Source: CAYSPU01 sp964432995
GTDB lineage: Bacteria > Verrucomicrobiota > Verrucomicrobiia > Limisphaerales > JAHDYP01
Reading direction: 5' to 3'
NCBI GenBank assembly: GCA_964432995.1
Contig: CAYSPU010000149.1
Span: 1-14,654 of the forward strand
Length of the DNA: 14,654 nucleotides
The notes beneath the pieces are model-generated. The model saw only the letters and a list, made by a program, of their open reading frames with translations, ran no database searches and was not told the DNA's origin. Within the stretch, counting starts at the first letter, position 1, and every line of letters begins with the position of its first letter. The position numbers and the translations under genes are program-made. Below are positions 1 to 6,527 of this stretch, piece by piece.

Positions 1-1883
1 AATACGTCTTCATCAACAACACCGCCTGCAATCTCGCCTCGCTGAACCTGATGAAGTTCAAGCGCGCGGACGGGACGTTCGACGTCGAACGCTTGCAGGC
101 CGCCGTCCGCGTCTTCGTCACCGCCCAGGAAATCCTGGTCGATAATGTCAGTTATCCGACGAAGCTGATTGCGGAGAACTCCCACATCTTCCGGGCGTTG
201 GGGCTTGGGTACGCCAACCTGGGATCGCTCATCATGAGCTACGGCTTGCCCTACGACTCCGACGAAGGCCGCGCCCTGGCCGGCGCCATCACCGCGATCA
301 TGACCGGCCACGCCTACGAACAGTCCGCCGCCATCGCCCGCATCGTCGGCCCCTTCCAGGCCTATCGCGACGCCCGCTGCCCGCACGTCCCGCAACCGCT
401 CGCGCCAGACAACATCGAGTCCATGCTCGGCGTCATGCGCCTCCACCGGGCGGCCGTCGAGGAGATCCCGGTCTCTCGCGAGTTCGGCTGCCTGAAGGAC
501 GAAGCGCGTCGTTGCTGGGACCGCGCCCTCGAACGCGGGCAGGAGGTCGGCTATCGCAACGCCCAGGCGACGGTGCTGGCGCCCACCGGCACCATCGCGT
601 TCCTCATGGACTGCGACACCACCGGCATCGAACCCGATATCGCCCTCGTCAAATACAAGCTCCTGGCTGGCGGCGGCATGCTCAAGATCGTCAACCGCAC
701 CGTCCCCGACGCCCTCCGCCGCCTCGGCTACGCCGAAACCGAAATCGCCGCCATCGTTGCCCATATCGAGAAGTTCGATACCATCGAAGACGCCGAGGAC
801 AACGGCCAGACAGTCTGCAGCGGCCTCCGCCCCGAACACCTGGCCGTGTTCGACTGCGCCTTCAAACCCTTCCGCGGCAAACGCAGCATCCACTACCTCG
901 CCCATCTCAAGATGATGGCGGCGGCGCAGCCTTTCATCAGCGGCGCCATCTCGAAGACCGTCAACATGCCCCGGGAGTGCACCGTGGCCGAGGTCCGCGA
1001 CACGTACGTTCAAGCCTGGAAAATGGGTCTGAAGTGCGTGGCCATCTATCGCGATGGTTCGAAGCGCTCCCAACCCCTGAACACCAAGCGAACGACCGAG
1101 GGCGGTGCTTCTTCCGCGTCCGCCGACACCCAGGTGAGCGACCTCCAAGCCCGGATCCGGGAACTGGAAAACGAGCTCGCCCAAATGCAGCACGAGACCG
1201 CCCAGCCGCTCCGGCGGCGCCTGCCGGACACCCGCTCCTCCATCACGCACAAGTTCGACATCGCCGGCCACGAAGGCTACCTCACCGTCGGCCTCTTCGA
1301 AAACGGCCAGCCCGGCGAACTCTTCATCACCATGGCCAAGGAAGGGTCCACCATCGGGGGCCTCATGGACGCCATCGGAACGCTCACCAGCCTGGCCCTC
1401 CAATACGGCGTCCCCCTCGAAGCCCTCGCCAAGAAGTTCGCCCATCAGCGCTTCGAACCGTCCGGCTTCACCAAGAACCCCGACATCCGCAACGCCTCGT
1501 CGATCACCGACTACGTCTTCCGCTGGCTGGCCATCCAGTTCGTCGCCGGTTACCGCGAGAGCCACCTTCCCAATCGCAACCAGCCGGAACTCGCCATGCC
1601 GGGGCTGATCGACGAGGTCAAAAAAAAAGTGAACCGGCCGGTCCCGGAACTGCCGCTCGCTGACGACGACACCACCATCACCGTCCGCTCCGCCCCCGTC
1701 TCCAAAGGTGGCAACGGCTCGAAGCCTGCCCCCGCGGCCCTGCCTGCCTACACCAGTCTCAGCGACACCGTCGCTCATTTCATGCAGGACGCCCCCACCT
1801 GCCCCAACTGCGGGCACGTCGCCGTCCGCAACGGCGCCTGCTACAAGTGCCTCAATTGCGGCGAAAGCCTCGGATGCTCGTAG
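1..1883 (+). CDS. nrdJ: Class II (adenosylcobalamin-dependent) ribonucleotide reductase, 3' part
   Basis: This enzyme reduces ribonucleotides to deoxyribonucleotides in the cytoplasm, using a cobalamin-generated radical. The gene is cut by the window start. The frame is open from base 3 and begins YVFINNTACNLASLNL, which matches the segment just after the catalytic NPCSE loop. Bases 1-2 (aa) fit the last two bases of that Glu codon. By comparison with Thermotoga NrdJ, the visible Cys (codon 27-29) is the second redox-active cysteine, while the radical Cys and catalytic Asn/Glu lie just outside the window. Further along are the class II hallmark PTGTIAFLMDCDTTGIEPD (about residue 194 of the fragment), a short charged linker, a TSCPD domain (about residues 420-515) and a C-terminal zinc-ribbon-like tail with CPNC, CYKC and a final GCS, which would re-reduce the active site. 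An A9 run (1620-1628) encodes Lys-Lys-Lys without breaking the frame. About 320 N-terminal residues are missing. A tandem repeat starts 7 bp after the stop. Confidence 0.96.
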   Translation, partial: YVFINNTACNLASLNLMKFKRADGTFDVERLQAAVRVFVTAQEILVDNVSYPTKLIAENSHIFRALGLGYANLGSLIMSYGLPYDSDEGRALAGAITAIMTGHAYEQSAAIARIVGPFQAYRDARCPHVPQPLAPDNIESMLGVMRLHRAAVEEIPVSREFGCLKDEARRCWDRALERGQEVGYRNAQATVLAPTGTIAFLMDCDTTGIEPDIALVKYKLLAGGGMLKIVNRTVPDALRRLGYAETEIAAIVAHIEKFDTIEDAEDNGQTVCSGLRPEHLAVFDCAFKPFRGKRSIHYLAHLKMMAAAQPFISGAISKTVNMPRECTVAEVRDTYVQAWKMGLKCVAIYRDGSKRSQPLNTKRTTEGGASSASADTQVSDLQARIRELENELAQMQHETAQPLRRRLPDTRSSITHKFDIAGHEGYLTVGLFENGQPGELFITMAKEGSTIGGLMDAIGTLTSLALQYGVPLEALAKKFAHQRFEPSGFTKNPDIRNASSITDYVFRWLAIQFVAGYRESHLPNRNQPELAMPGLIDEVKKKVNRPVPELPLADDDTTITVRSAPVSKGGNGSKPAPAALPAYTSLSDTVAHFMQDAPTCPNCGHVAVRNGACYKCLNCGESLGCS

Positions 1884-1890
1884 GAGCCGG

Positions 1891-1938
1891 CACGTCGGCG
1901 AGTCGGCGAGTCGGCACGTCGGCACGTCGGCGAGTCGG
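1891..1938. repeat. Six tandem 8-bp units directly after nrdJ
   Basis: Six consecutive 8-bp units start 7 bp after the nrdJ stop. Two variants, CACGTCGG (A) and CGAGTCGG (B), occur in the order A B B A A B. The unit length is not a multiple of three and the run lies outside the gene. The two-variant pattern suggests slippage or recombination expansion. Function unknown. Confidence 0.85.
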
Positions 1939-2007
1939 CCGCCGTTCCGCCGCACCGACGCAGGGCTGCGCCGGAAGTCGCCTCCTGCCGTGCATCTCTG
2001 AGCAACA

Positions 2008-2048
2008 GGCAGGGCGACCGCTCCGAGGGCGCGGCCGAGGACGGTTAC
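2008..2048 (+). repeat. Copy of a dispersed repeat, related to the ends of the 9093-9248 element
   Basis: The stretch starts GGCAGGGCGACCGCTCCGAG and continues with GGCGCGGCCGAGGACGG. It closely matches the reverse complement of 9207-9248, which starts GGTAGGGCGACCTCTCCGAG and continues GGCGCCGCAGGACGCGG. It shares GGYAGGGCG and CTCCGAGG with the left end 9093-9112. The match was found by eye. It is probably a solo end or relic of the same repeat family. Confidence 0.55.
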
Positions 2049-2078
2049 AGTTGGCCGTGCTCGGCGGCTGCGTTTGGC

Positions 2079-2100
2079 GGCGCGCTGCGGAGAGCGCGCC
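2079..2100. terminator. GC-rich hairpin in the nrdJ/delta-60 convergent spacer
   Basis: A perfect 8-bp stem, GGCGCGCT / AGCGCGCC, encloses a 6-nt loop (2087-2092). No T-tract follows, so intrinsic termination is only one possibility. The sequence from 2085 resembles 5961-5983 (CTGCGGAG, then a GC core, then CCACCC), so it may be part of a dispersed repeat rather than a dedicated terminator. Confidence 0.35.
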
Positions 2101-2190
2101 CCACCCTGCTCTCGCGCACGCGGTTGGGCGATCCCACGTCCGTGCACGCTGTAGAGGCGGATCTGGGCCTTTTCCGCGCGATCACTGTCC

Positions 2191-2228
2191 CTGCAACCTT
2201 TTGTTGCACCTGCAACAAAAGGTTGCAG
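2191..2228. repeat. Perfect 18-bp inverted repeat with a 2-bp centre
   Basis: The arms 2191-2208 and 2211-2228 are exact reverse complements around CC. The core arm is TGCAACCTTTTGTTGCA and its partner TGCAACAAAAGGTTGCA. Each arm also folds on itself (TGCAAC / GTTGCA around CTTTT or AAAAG), so the DNA or RNA could form either one long hairpin or two small ones. It lies between two convergent genes and is AT-richer than its surroundings. It could be a bidirectional terminator, a REP-like element or a protein-binding site. No T-tract follows. Confidence 0.85.
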
Positions 2229-2238
2229 CACTCCCGGA

Positions 2239-2299
2239 GACAGCCTTCGGCTGTCCAGGCGGAGCAGGGGGCGGGTGGGCCGCCTCCCGAAGAAGGCGG
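2239..2299. terminator. Two further hairpins in the convergent spacer
   Basis: GACAGCC-TTC-GGCTGTC (2239-2255) is a perfect 7-bp stem with a 3-nt loop. CCGCCT (2280-2285) pairs with AGGCGG (2294-2299) around 8 nt. Together with the palindrome at 2191-2228 they form a cluster of stem-loops downstream of both convergent genes. This fits a role in transcription termination or 3' end protection. Neither has a clear T-tract. The remainder of the spacer 1884-2375 shows no convincing gene. Confidence 0.35.
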
Positions 2300-2375
2300 A
2301 AGGTGAAGGTTGCGACGAAGGCCAAGCCAATAGCCTCGGGAAATGCCCGGTGCCTGCAGCGCCCGGCGGCCAGCC

Positions 2376-3806
2376 TCACGGCGTGAGCACCCGGTAGAAC
2401 CGCTGCTGCAACCCGCCAGACGCATCCTCGAACGTGCAGGTTGCCTCCGCCGCCACATTCGTCTGAAGCGGCGTCCACTCCGCGAAATCCGACGTCGCTT
2501 CGAGCACATACGATTGGCCGGAGAGCGCGGTGATCGTGAGCCGACAGGTCCCGGGATTGAGCCAACTGACGAGTTCGAACCGCGGGGTGTGCGTTTCGAC
2601 GGCAGGGAGCGCCTGGAGGCGGGCGATTCGGTTGATCTTCACCCCGGCGAACGTCGTGAAGCGGCCACCCACCAGCACGGGCCCGTCCGCCTGCACCGCC
2701 AATCCGCGCGCCAACACCGGAAAACCGCTCGCGTCCGAGAAGGTCCCGCTGGTCTGGAACGTGGCGTCCAGGCTGCCGTCCGCCTGCAGGCGCGCCACAT
2801 ACGGCCACCACACATATTCCCCGGTCCCATCGGCAATCCGCAGGAAATCCCCGACAATCAGCACCTTGCCATCCGGTTGGAGATGCAGATTGAGCACGCC
2901 GCCATACGTCTGTTTGATCGCCGGCTGAAAGGACTCGTCCAGCGCGCCGGTTGATTCCAGCCGCGCCAGATGGAGCCGGGTCACGCCGTTCACTTCGAGG
3001 AACTCGCCGCCCAGCATGACCCGTCCGTCGGCCTGCGCGCCCACCACGTATACGGTCCGGTCCGCACCGCTGCCCGGATCGAACGCGGCATCGACCGCGC
3101 CGTTTGCCTGCAACCGGGCCACCCGAGCCCGGGGCGTCGCGGCCACCTGCGTGAACTGGCCGCCGATGAGGATCTTGCCGTCCTGCTGGGCGGCCACCGT
3201 GTGGACGGGCAGATCCGGCCCTCCGTTCGCCGCAAAGGTCGGGTCCGGCAGGCCATTGGATTGCACCCGACCCAGGCGCGGGCGCGCGAGGCCGCCGATG
3301 CTCTGGAACCGGCCCCCAACCAGGATCTGGCCATCCGACTGCAGCGCCAGGCAGAAGACGAAATCGTCGAGCGCCGGCCGGAAGTCGGCGTCCAGGGAGC
3401 CGTCCGCGTTCAGCCGGGCCAGGTAGGCCTGGGAAACCCCGCCCACGGTGAGGAACCGGCCGCCGATGATCACCTTGCCGTCCGGTTGCAGCACGAGCGC
3501 CTCCACGAGGTTGTCCGCACCCGTGCCCGGATCGAAGGTCTCATCGAGCGAGCCGTCCGCCTTCAGTCGGGCAACCCCGTTGCGACTGACCCGATTCACC
3601 GTGGTGAACACGCCGCCGACCAGGATCCGTCCGTCCGGCTGAAGGACGATGGGCAGGACTTCGTCGTTGAAGCCGCCGTTGTTGCCGCCGCCGGGTTGGA
3701 AGGACGGGTCCAGCCCACCTTCCTGCGCCTGTACGCCGATCAGCCCAAGGCCCAACGCACCGCAACAGGCCAGCGCGAAGAGCCCCGGTCTTGTGAGCCA
3801 TTCCAT
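2376..3806 (-). CDS. Secreted delta-60 repeat (beta-propeller-like) protein
   Basis: A 476-residue protein made mainly of about seven delta-60 repeats (TIGR02608 type), each of about 50 residues with the pattern LQPDGKVLVGGRF..V.G...N.LARL..DGSLD..F.P. The repeats span roughly residues 45-385. The first about 27 residues form a Sec signal peptide ending VQA before QEGG, so the protein is exported. The last about 75 residues form a separate beta-rich tail (ESYV-like LEATSDFAEWTPL, then a QRFYRVLTP end) often seen on verrucomicrobial secreted proteins. The ATG at 3804-3806 was chosen because it starts the signal peptide and has GGAAGGA just upstream; the frame stays open far upstream without homology. 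The gene is divergent from the LOG gene (120 bp apart) and convergent with nrdJ. Molecular function unknown; a binding or surface role is inferred. Confidence 0.9.
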   Translation of the reverse strand: MEWLTRPGLFALACCGALGLGLIGVQAQEGGLDPSFQPGGGNNGGFNDEVLPIVLQPDGRILVGGVFTTVNRVSRNGVARLKADGSLDETFDPGTGADNLVEALVLQPDGKVIIGGRFLTVGGVSQAYLARLNADGSLDADFRPALDDFVFCLALQSDGQILVGGRFQSIGGLARPRLGRVQSNGLPDPTFAANGGPDLPVHTVAAQQDGKILIGGQFTQVAATPRARVARLQANGAVDAAFDPGSGADRTVYVVGAQADGRVMLGGEFLEVNGVTRLHLARLESTGALDESFQPAIKQTYGGVLNLHLQPDGKVLIVGDFLRIADGTGEYVWWPYVARLQADGSLDATFQTSGTFSDASGFPVLARGLAVQADGPVLVGGRFTTFAGVKINRIARLQALPAVETHTPRFELVSWLNPGTCRLTITALSGQSYVLEATSDFAEWTPLQTNVAAEATCTFEDASGGLQQRFYRVLTP

Positions 3807-3893
3807 AGTTCGATTCCTTCCGCCGGTCTTATGGCGGACATCTGTCCCATCGGCAAGCGCGAGGAAAACCTGAGCATAGATTGGCATTCGACA

Positions 3894-3926
3894 ACGCGGC
3901 GCCCCGCCGTCTATTTTGCGCCGCGT
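3894..3926 (+). promoter_or_regulatory. Perfect 9-bp inverted repeat abutting the LOG-family start codon
   Basis: ACGCGGCGC (3894-3902) and GCGCCGCGT (3918-3926) are exact reverse complements separated by 15 nt. The right arm ends directly before ATG 3927. No Shine-Dalgarno sequence is visible. In mRNA the pair would form a GC-rich hairpin at the start codon; in DNA it could be an operator in the 120-bp divergent spacer. The structure is seen in the sequence; the regulatory role is inferred. Confidence 0.45.
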
Positions 3927-4607
3927 ATGCAGAACCATACCTTTGGCTTCACCCGTGAGGACCCCTGGCGGATCTTCCGCATCATGGCCGAGTTTGTGGA
4001 CTCCTTCGAGACGCTGTCGCAGATCGGCCCGGCGGTCACGGTGTTCGGCTCGGCGCGCGTCAAGCCGCGCGACCCGGCCTACAAAGCCGCCATGGCCCTG
4101 TCGCGAGGTCTGGCCAGACACGGTCTGGCGGTGGTCACGGGGGGCGGCCCCGGCGTGATGGAGGCGGCCAACCGGGGGGCGGCCCGGGCCCGGGGCAAAT
4201 CCGTGGGCTTGAACATCGAGCTGCCCTTCGAGCAGAAGCCGAATCCGTATGCCAACGTCCCGATCAACTTCCACTATTTCTTTGCCCGGAAGGTCTGCTT
4301 CGTGAAATACAGCCTCGCCTTTGTTTTCCTGCCGGGCGGCTACGGCACGCTGGACGAGTTCTTCGAGGTGATCACACTGGTCCAGACCCAGCGGATTCCG
4401 CGGTTCCCGTTGATCCTGTTGGGCAGCGCCTACTGGAAAGGGCTGCTGCAATGGATGAAAACCGCCGTCGAGAAGCCCGCCTATATCAGCCCCGGCGACG
4501 TCGAACTGGCCACCGTGACCGACGACGTGGACGAGGCGGTCAACGTGATTCTCGACTACCAGCGCCGGGTGGGACCACCCGAGACCATTTCGAAGGCCTT
4601 TGCCTGA
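3927..4607 (+). CDS. LOG-family Rossmann-fold protein (TIGR00730-like)
   Basis: A 226-residue cytoplasmic protein of the lysine-decarboxylase-like / LOG family. Many members release free cytokinin bases from nucleotide precursors by phosphoribohydrolase activity; in bacteria the natural substrate may be AMP or a related nucleotide. The two family motifs are intact: GGGPGVMEAANRGA (from about residue 72) and PGGYGTLDE (from residue 136), which form the nucleotide-binding active site. The N-terminal FTREDPWRIFRIMAEFVDSFETL helix is typical of the longer bacterial subgroup. ATG 3927 was preferred because homology-like sequence begins there; an in-frame ATG at 3831 would add 32 unconvincing residues. 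The M16 peptidase starts about 40 bp downstream on the same strand, so co-transcription is likely. The exact substrate cannot be read from the sequence. Confidence 0.92.
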   Translation: MQNHTFGFTREDPWRIFRIMAEFVDSFETLSQIGPAVTVFGSARVKPRDPAYKAAMALSRGLARHGLAVVTGGGPGVMEAANRGAARARGKSVGLNIELPFEQKPNPYANVPINFHYFFARKVCFVKYSLAFVFLPGGYGTLDEFFEVITLVQTQRIPRFPLILLGSAYWKGLLQWMKTAVEKPAYISPGDVELATVTDDVDEAVNVILDYQRRVGPPETISKAFA

Positions 4608-4647
4608 GCCGCGCCGCCGTCGCTGCCCGCGAACTCAACTCGAGCAC

Positions 4648-5913
4648 ATGCCGGCCATGGCCACCTACGACGTCACCCGCCTGCCCAACGGCCTCACCGT
4701 CGCCACCGCGGCGATGCCGCACATGGCCAGCGTCAGCCTCGGCCTCTGGGTGGGCATCGGCGGTCGCCACGAAGACGCCGCCCAAAACGGCATCGGCCAC
4801 TTCCTCGAGCACCTCCTGTTCAAGGGAACCGGGCGGCGCTCGGCGCGCCANNNNNNNNNNATCGGCGGCTACCTGAACGCGTTCACCGGCGAGGAAAGCA
4901 CCTGCTTCTACTCCCGGGCCCGACACGATCGGCTGGGCGAACTGCTCGACGTGCTGATGGACATGCTGCTGAACTCGAGGCTCGCCGCCGAAGACGTCAC
5001 CAAGGAGCGCGAGGTGATCAAGGAAGAACTGGCGATGTACCTGGACCAACCCCAGCACCGCGTCCAGGAATTGCTCAACGCCGCTCTCTGGCCGGACCAC
5101 CCGCTCGGACGGCCGCTCACGGGCACGCCCGAGACGCTCGACGGCCTCGATCGCGGCCAACTCCGCGCCTACCTTCGGGCGCACTACGTCGCTCCCGCCA
5201 CGGTCGTGGTCGCCGCCGGGCGCGTCACGCATCGCCAGTTGCTGCGGGCCGCAAGACCTTTCGCCTCCCGCTTGCCCTTCGGCCAGACCCCGACAATGTC
5301 GCCCGCCGCCATCGTCCAAAAGCGCCCCGCCGTCCGTTGCTTCACGCAAGCCGTCGAGCAGAGCCAACTGGCACTCGGTTTCCGCACCGGCTCGCGTCAC
5401 GATCCGCGGCGCTACGCCCTGCGACTGCTCAACACCATCCTCGGGGAGAACATGAGCTCGCGACTGTTCCAGGTCCTCCGCGAAGACCGCGGGCTCGCCT
5501 ACAGCGTCTACAGCTCGCTGAGCGCCTTCGCCGACACCGGCGCGCTGGTGATCTCCGCCGGCCTGGACCCGGTCAAACTGCGACCGGCCGTCCGCCTCGT
5601 TCTGGCCGAAGTCCGCCGGCTCACCCGCGAGTTGGTGGACCCCGCCGAGTTCCGGCGTGCCCGCGATTACGTGCTCGGCCAGATGGACCTGAGCCTGGAA
5701 AGCACCGACCACCAGATGTTCTGGGTCGGCGAACAGCTCCTGGGCTACGGCCATGTCTGGAAACCAGCGGTCGTCCGGCAGCGGATTGCCCGCGTGCGCC
5801 GGGCCGATTTGCGGGACGTGGCGCGATGCTTCTTCCGGCCCGACAACCTGAGCGCCGCCCTGGTCAGCCCGGTGGGGACCGGGGCTTCGCTCCGGCGCTG
5901 GCTCGGGTGGTAG
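4648..5913 (+). CDS. M16 family zinc metallopeptidase (pitrilysin/MPP-like), interrupted by an N gap
   Basis: A single-domain-pair M16B peptidase of about 420 residues that would cleave oligopeptides or unfolded peptides. The inverted zinc motif HFLEH (HxxEH, about residues 51-55) is present, followed by LLFKGT, GGYLNAFTGEEST, the downstream EREVIKEEL helix carrying the third ligand, and a full C-terminal M16_C domain with LRE-DRGLAYSVYS. Ten Ns at 4851-4860 fall between RSAR and IGGYLNAFT. Family members have about nine residues there after RSA, so the true gap is probably about 22 nt and the frame continues through it. The start at ATG 4648 is tentative; ATG 4657 is equally possible, and TTG 4600 would overlap the LOG stop. 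No signal peptide is visible. It follows the LOG gene closely, probably in one transcript. Confidence 0.93.
   Translation: MPAMATYDVTRLPNGLTVATAAMPHMASVSLGLWVGIGGRHEDAAQNGIGHFLEHLLFKGTGRRSARXXXXIGGYLNAFTGEESTCFYSRARHDRLGELLDVLMDMLLNSRLAAEDVTKEREVIKEELAMYLDQPQHRVQELLNAALWPDHPLGRPLTGTPETLDGLDRGQLRAYLRAHYVAPATVVVAAGRVTHRQLLRAARPFASRLPFGQTPTMSPAAIVQKRPAVRCFTQAVEQSQLALGFRTGSRHDPRRYALRLLNTILGENMSSRLFQVLREDRGLAYSVYSSLSAFADTGALVISAGLDPVKLRPAVRLVLAEVRRLTRELVDPAEFRRARDYVLGQMDLSLESTDHQMFWVGEQLLGYGHVWKPAVVRQRIARVRRADLRDVARCFFRPDNLSAALVSPVGTGASLRRWLGW
4851..4860. other. Assembly gap (10 N) inside the M16 gene
   Basis: Ten ambiguous bases. Comparison with the usual spacing between the HxxEH region and the GG-LNAFT motif suggests that the placeholder is shorter than the real sequence by about 12 nt. 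The frame is preserved on both sides. Confidence 0.9.
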
Positions 5914-5964
5914 CCGGCGTGGCTGCGGACGCGCCAACGACCCATGCCGAGCCTCTCGCCCTGC

Positions 5965-5979
5965 GGAGCGCCCCGCTCC
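5965..5979 (+). terminator. Small hairpin downstream of the M16 gene
   Basis: GGAGCG-CCC-CGCTCC forms a perfect 6-bp stem about 50 bp after the M16 stop. No T-tract follows. The surrounding 5961-5983 resembles the hairpin region at 2085-2107, so this may be a dispersed repeat. Bases 5914-6087 otherwise show no gene. Confidence 0.3.
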
Positions 5980-6087
5980 ACCCGGCCAAGAACACAGTCG
6001 CGGCTCACTGTCTTCTGGCTGGCTGCAAGCCGGCGCTCCGGAGATCGGATCCGCTGGCGAACCCTTGAGTGTCTCTTGGCCCGTAGT

Positions 6088-6526
6088 TGCGACTGCGACC
6101 CGGGACCTGTCGCGCTCCGCCGGACCGCCCGCCGTCCCGGCGGGCAGCAGCCACACTTGCCGGACATTCTTCCGAACCTGCGACCACCTCCCGCCCGCNN
6201 NNNNNNNNNNNNNNNNNNNNNNNNNNNNNNNNNNNNNNNNNNNNNNNNNNNNNNNNNNNNNNNNNNNNNNNNNNNNNNNNNNNNNNNNNNNNNNNNNNTC
6301 GCCGCTGCTGCGACCCGGGACGTGTCGCGCTCCGCCGGACCGCCCGCCGTCCCCGGCGGGCAGCAGCCACACCTGCCGGACATTCTTCCGAACCTGCGAC
6401 CACCTCCCGCCCGCTCGCCGCTGCTGCGACCCGGGACGTGTCGCGCTCCGCCGGACCGCCCGCCGTCCCGGCGGGCAGCAGCCACACCTGCCGGACATTC
6501 TTCCGAACCGTCGACCGACTCCGCCC
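6088..6526. repeat. Tandem array of ~115-bp structured units, broken by a 100-N gap
   Basis: Three near-identical units are visible: 6088-6198 (cut by the gap), 6299-6414 (116 bp) and 6415-6526 (last about 15 bp diverged). Differences are a few substitutions and a one-base C indel, so the unit is not held to a multiple of three and is unlikely to be coding. Each unit carries an 8-bp stem GCCCGCCG / CGGCGGGC with a 3-4 nt loop (for example 6458-6476) and a wider pair GCTGCTGC (6304-6311) / GCAGCAGC (6360-6367). There are no variable spacers, so it is not a CRISPR array. The array lies between convergent genes and ends 1 bp before the hydrolase stop codon. The true copy number is unknown because of the gap. 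Confidence 0.9.
6199..6298. other. Assembly gap (100 N) inside the tandem array
   Basis: Exactly 100 Ns flanked on both sides by the same repeat unit. This is the usual placeholder for a gap of unknown size, and the repeat is the likely cause of the assembly break. Confidence 0.95.
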
Positions 6527-6527
6527 T

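Noticed and set aside
1620..1628. A9 run in nrdJ as a programmed frameshift site
   Set aside because: The frame continues into the expected zinc-ribbon C-terminus without a shift, and the run simply encodes lysines in a linker.
2191..2228. Integron attC site
   Set aside because: The half-sites TGCAAC/GTTGCA do not fit the RYYYAAC/GTTRRRY core consensus and no integrase or cassette is present.
2970..3926. N-terminal extension of the LOG-family protein back to 2970
   Set aside because: This part is antisense to the delta-60 gene and precedes the divergent promoter region; family-like sequence begins at 3927.
6088..6526. CRISPR array
   Set aside because: The whole ~115-bp unit is repeated with no unique spacers and no cas genes are near; units are far longer than CRISPR repeats.
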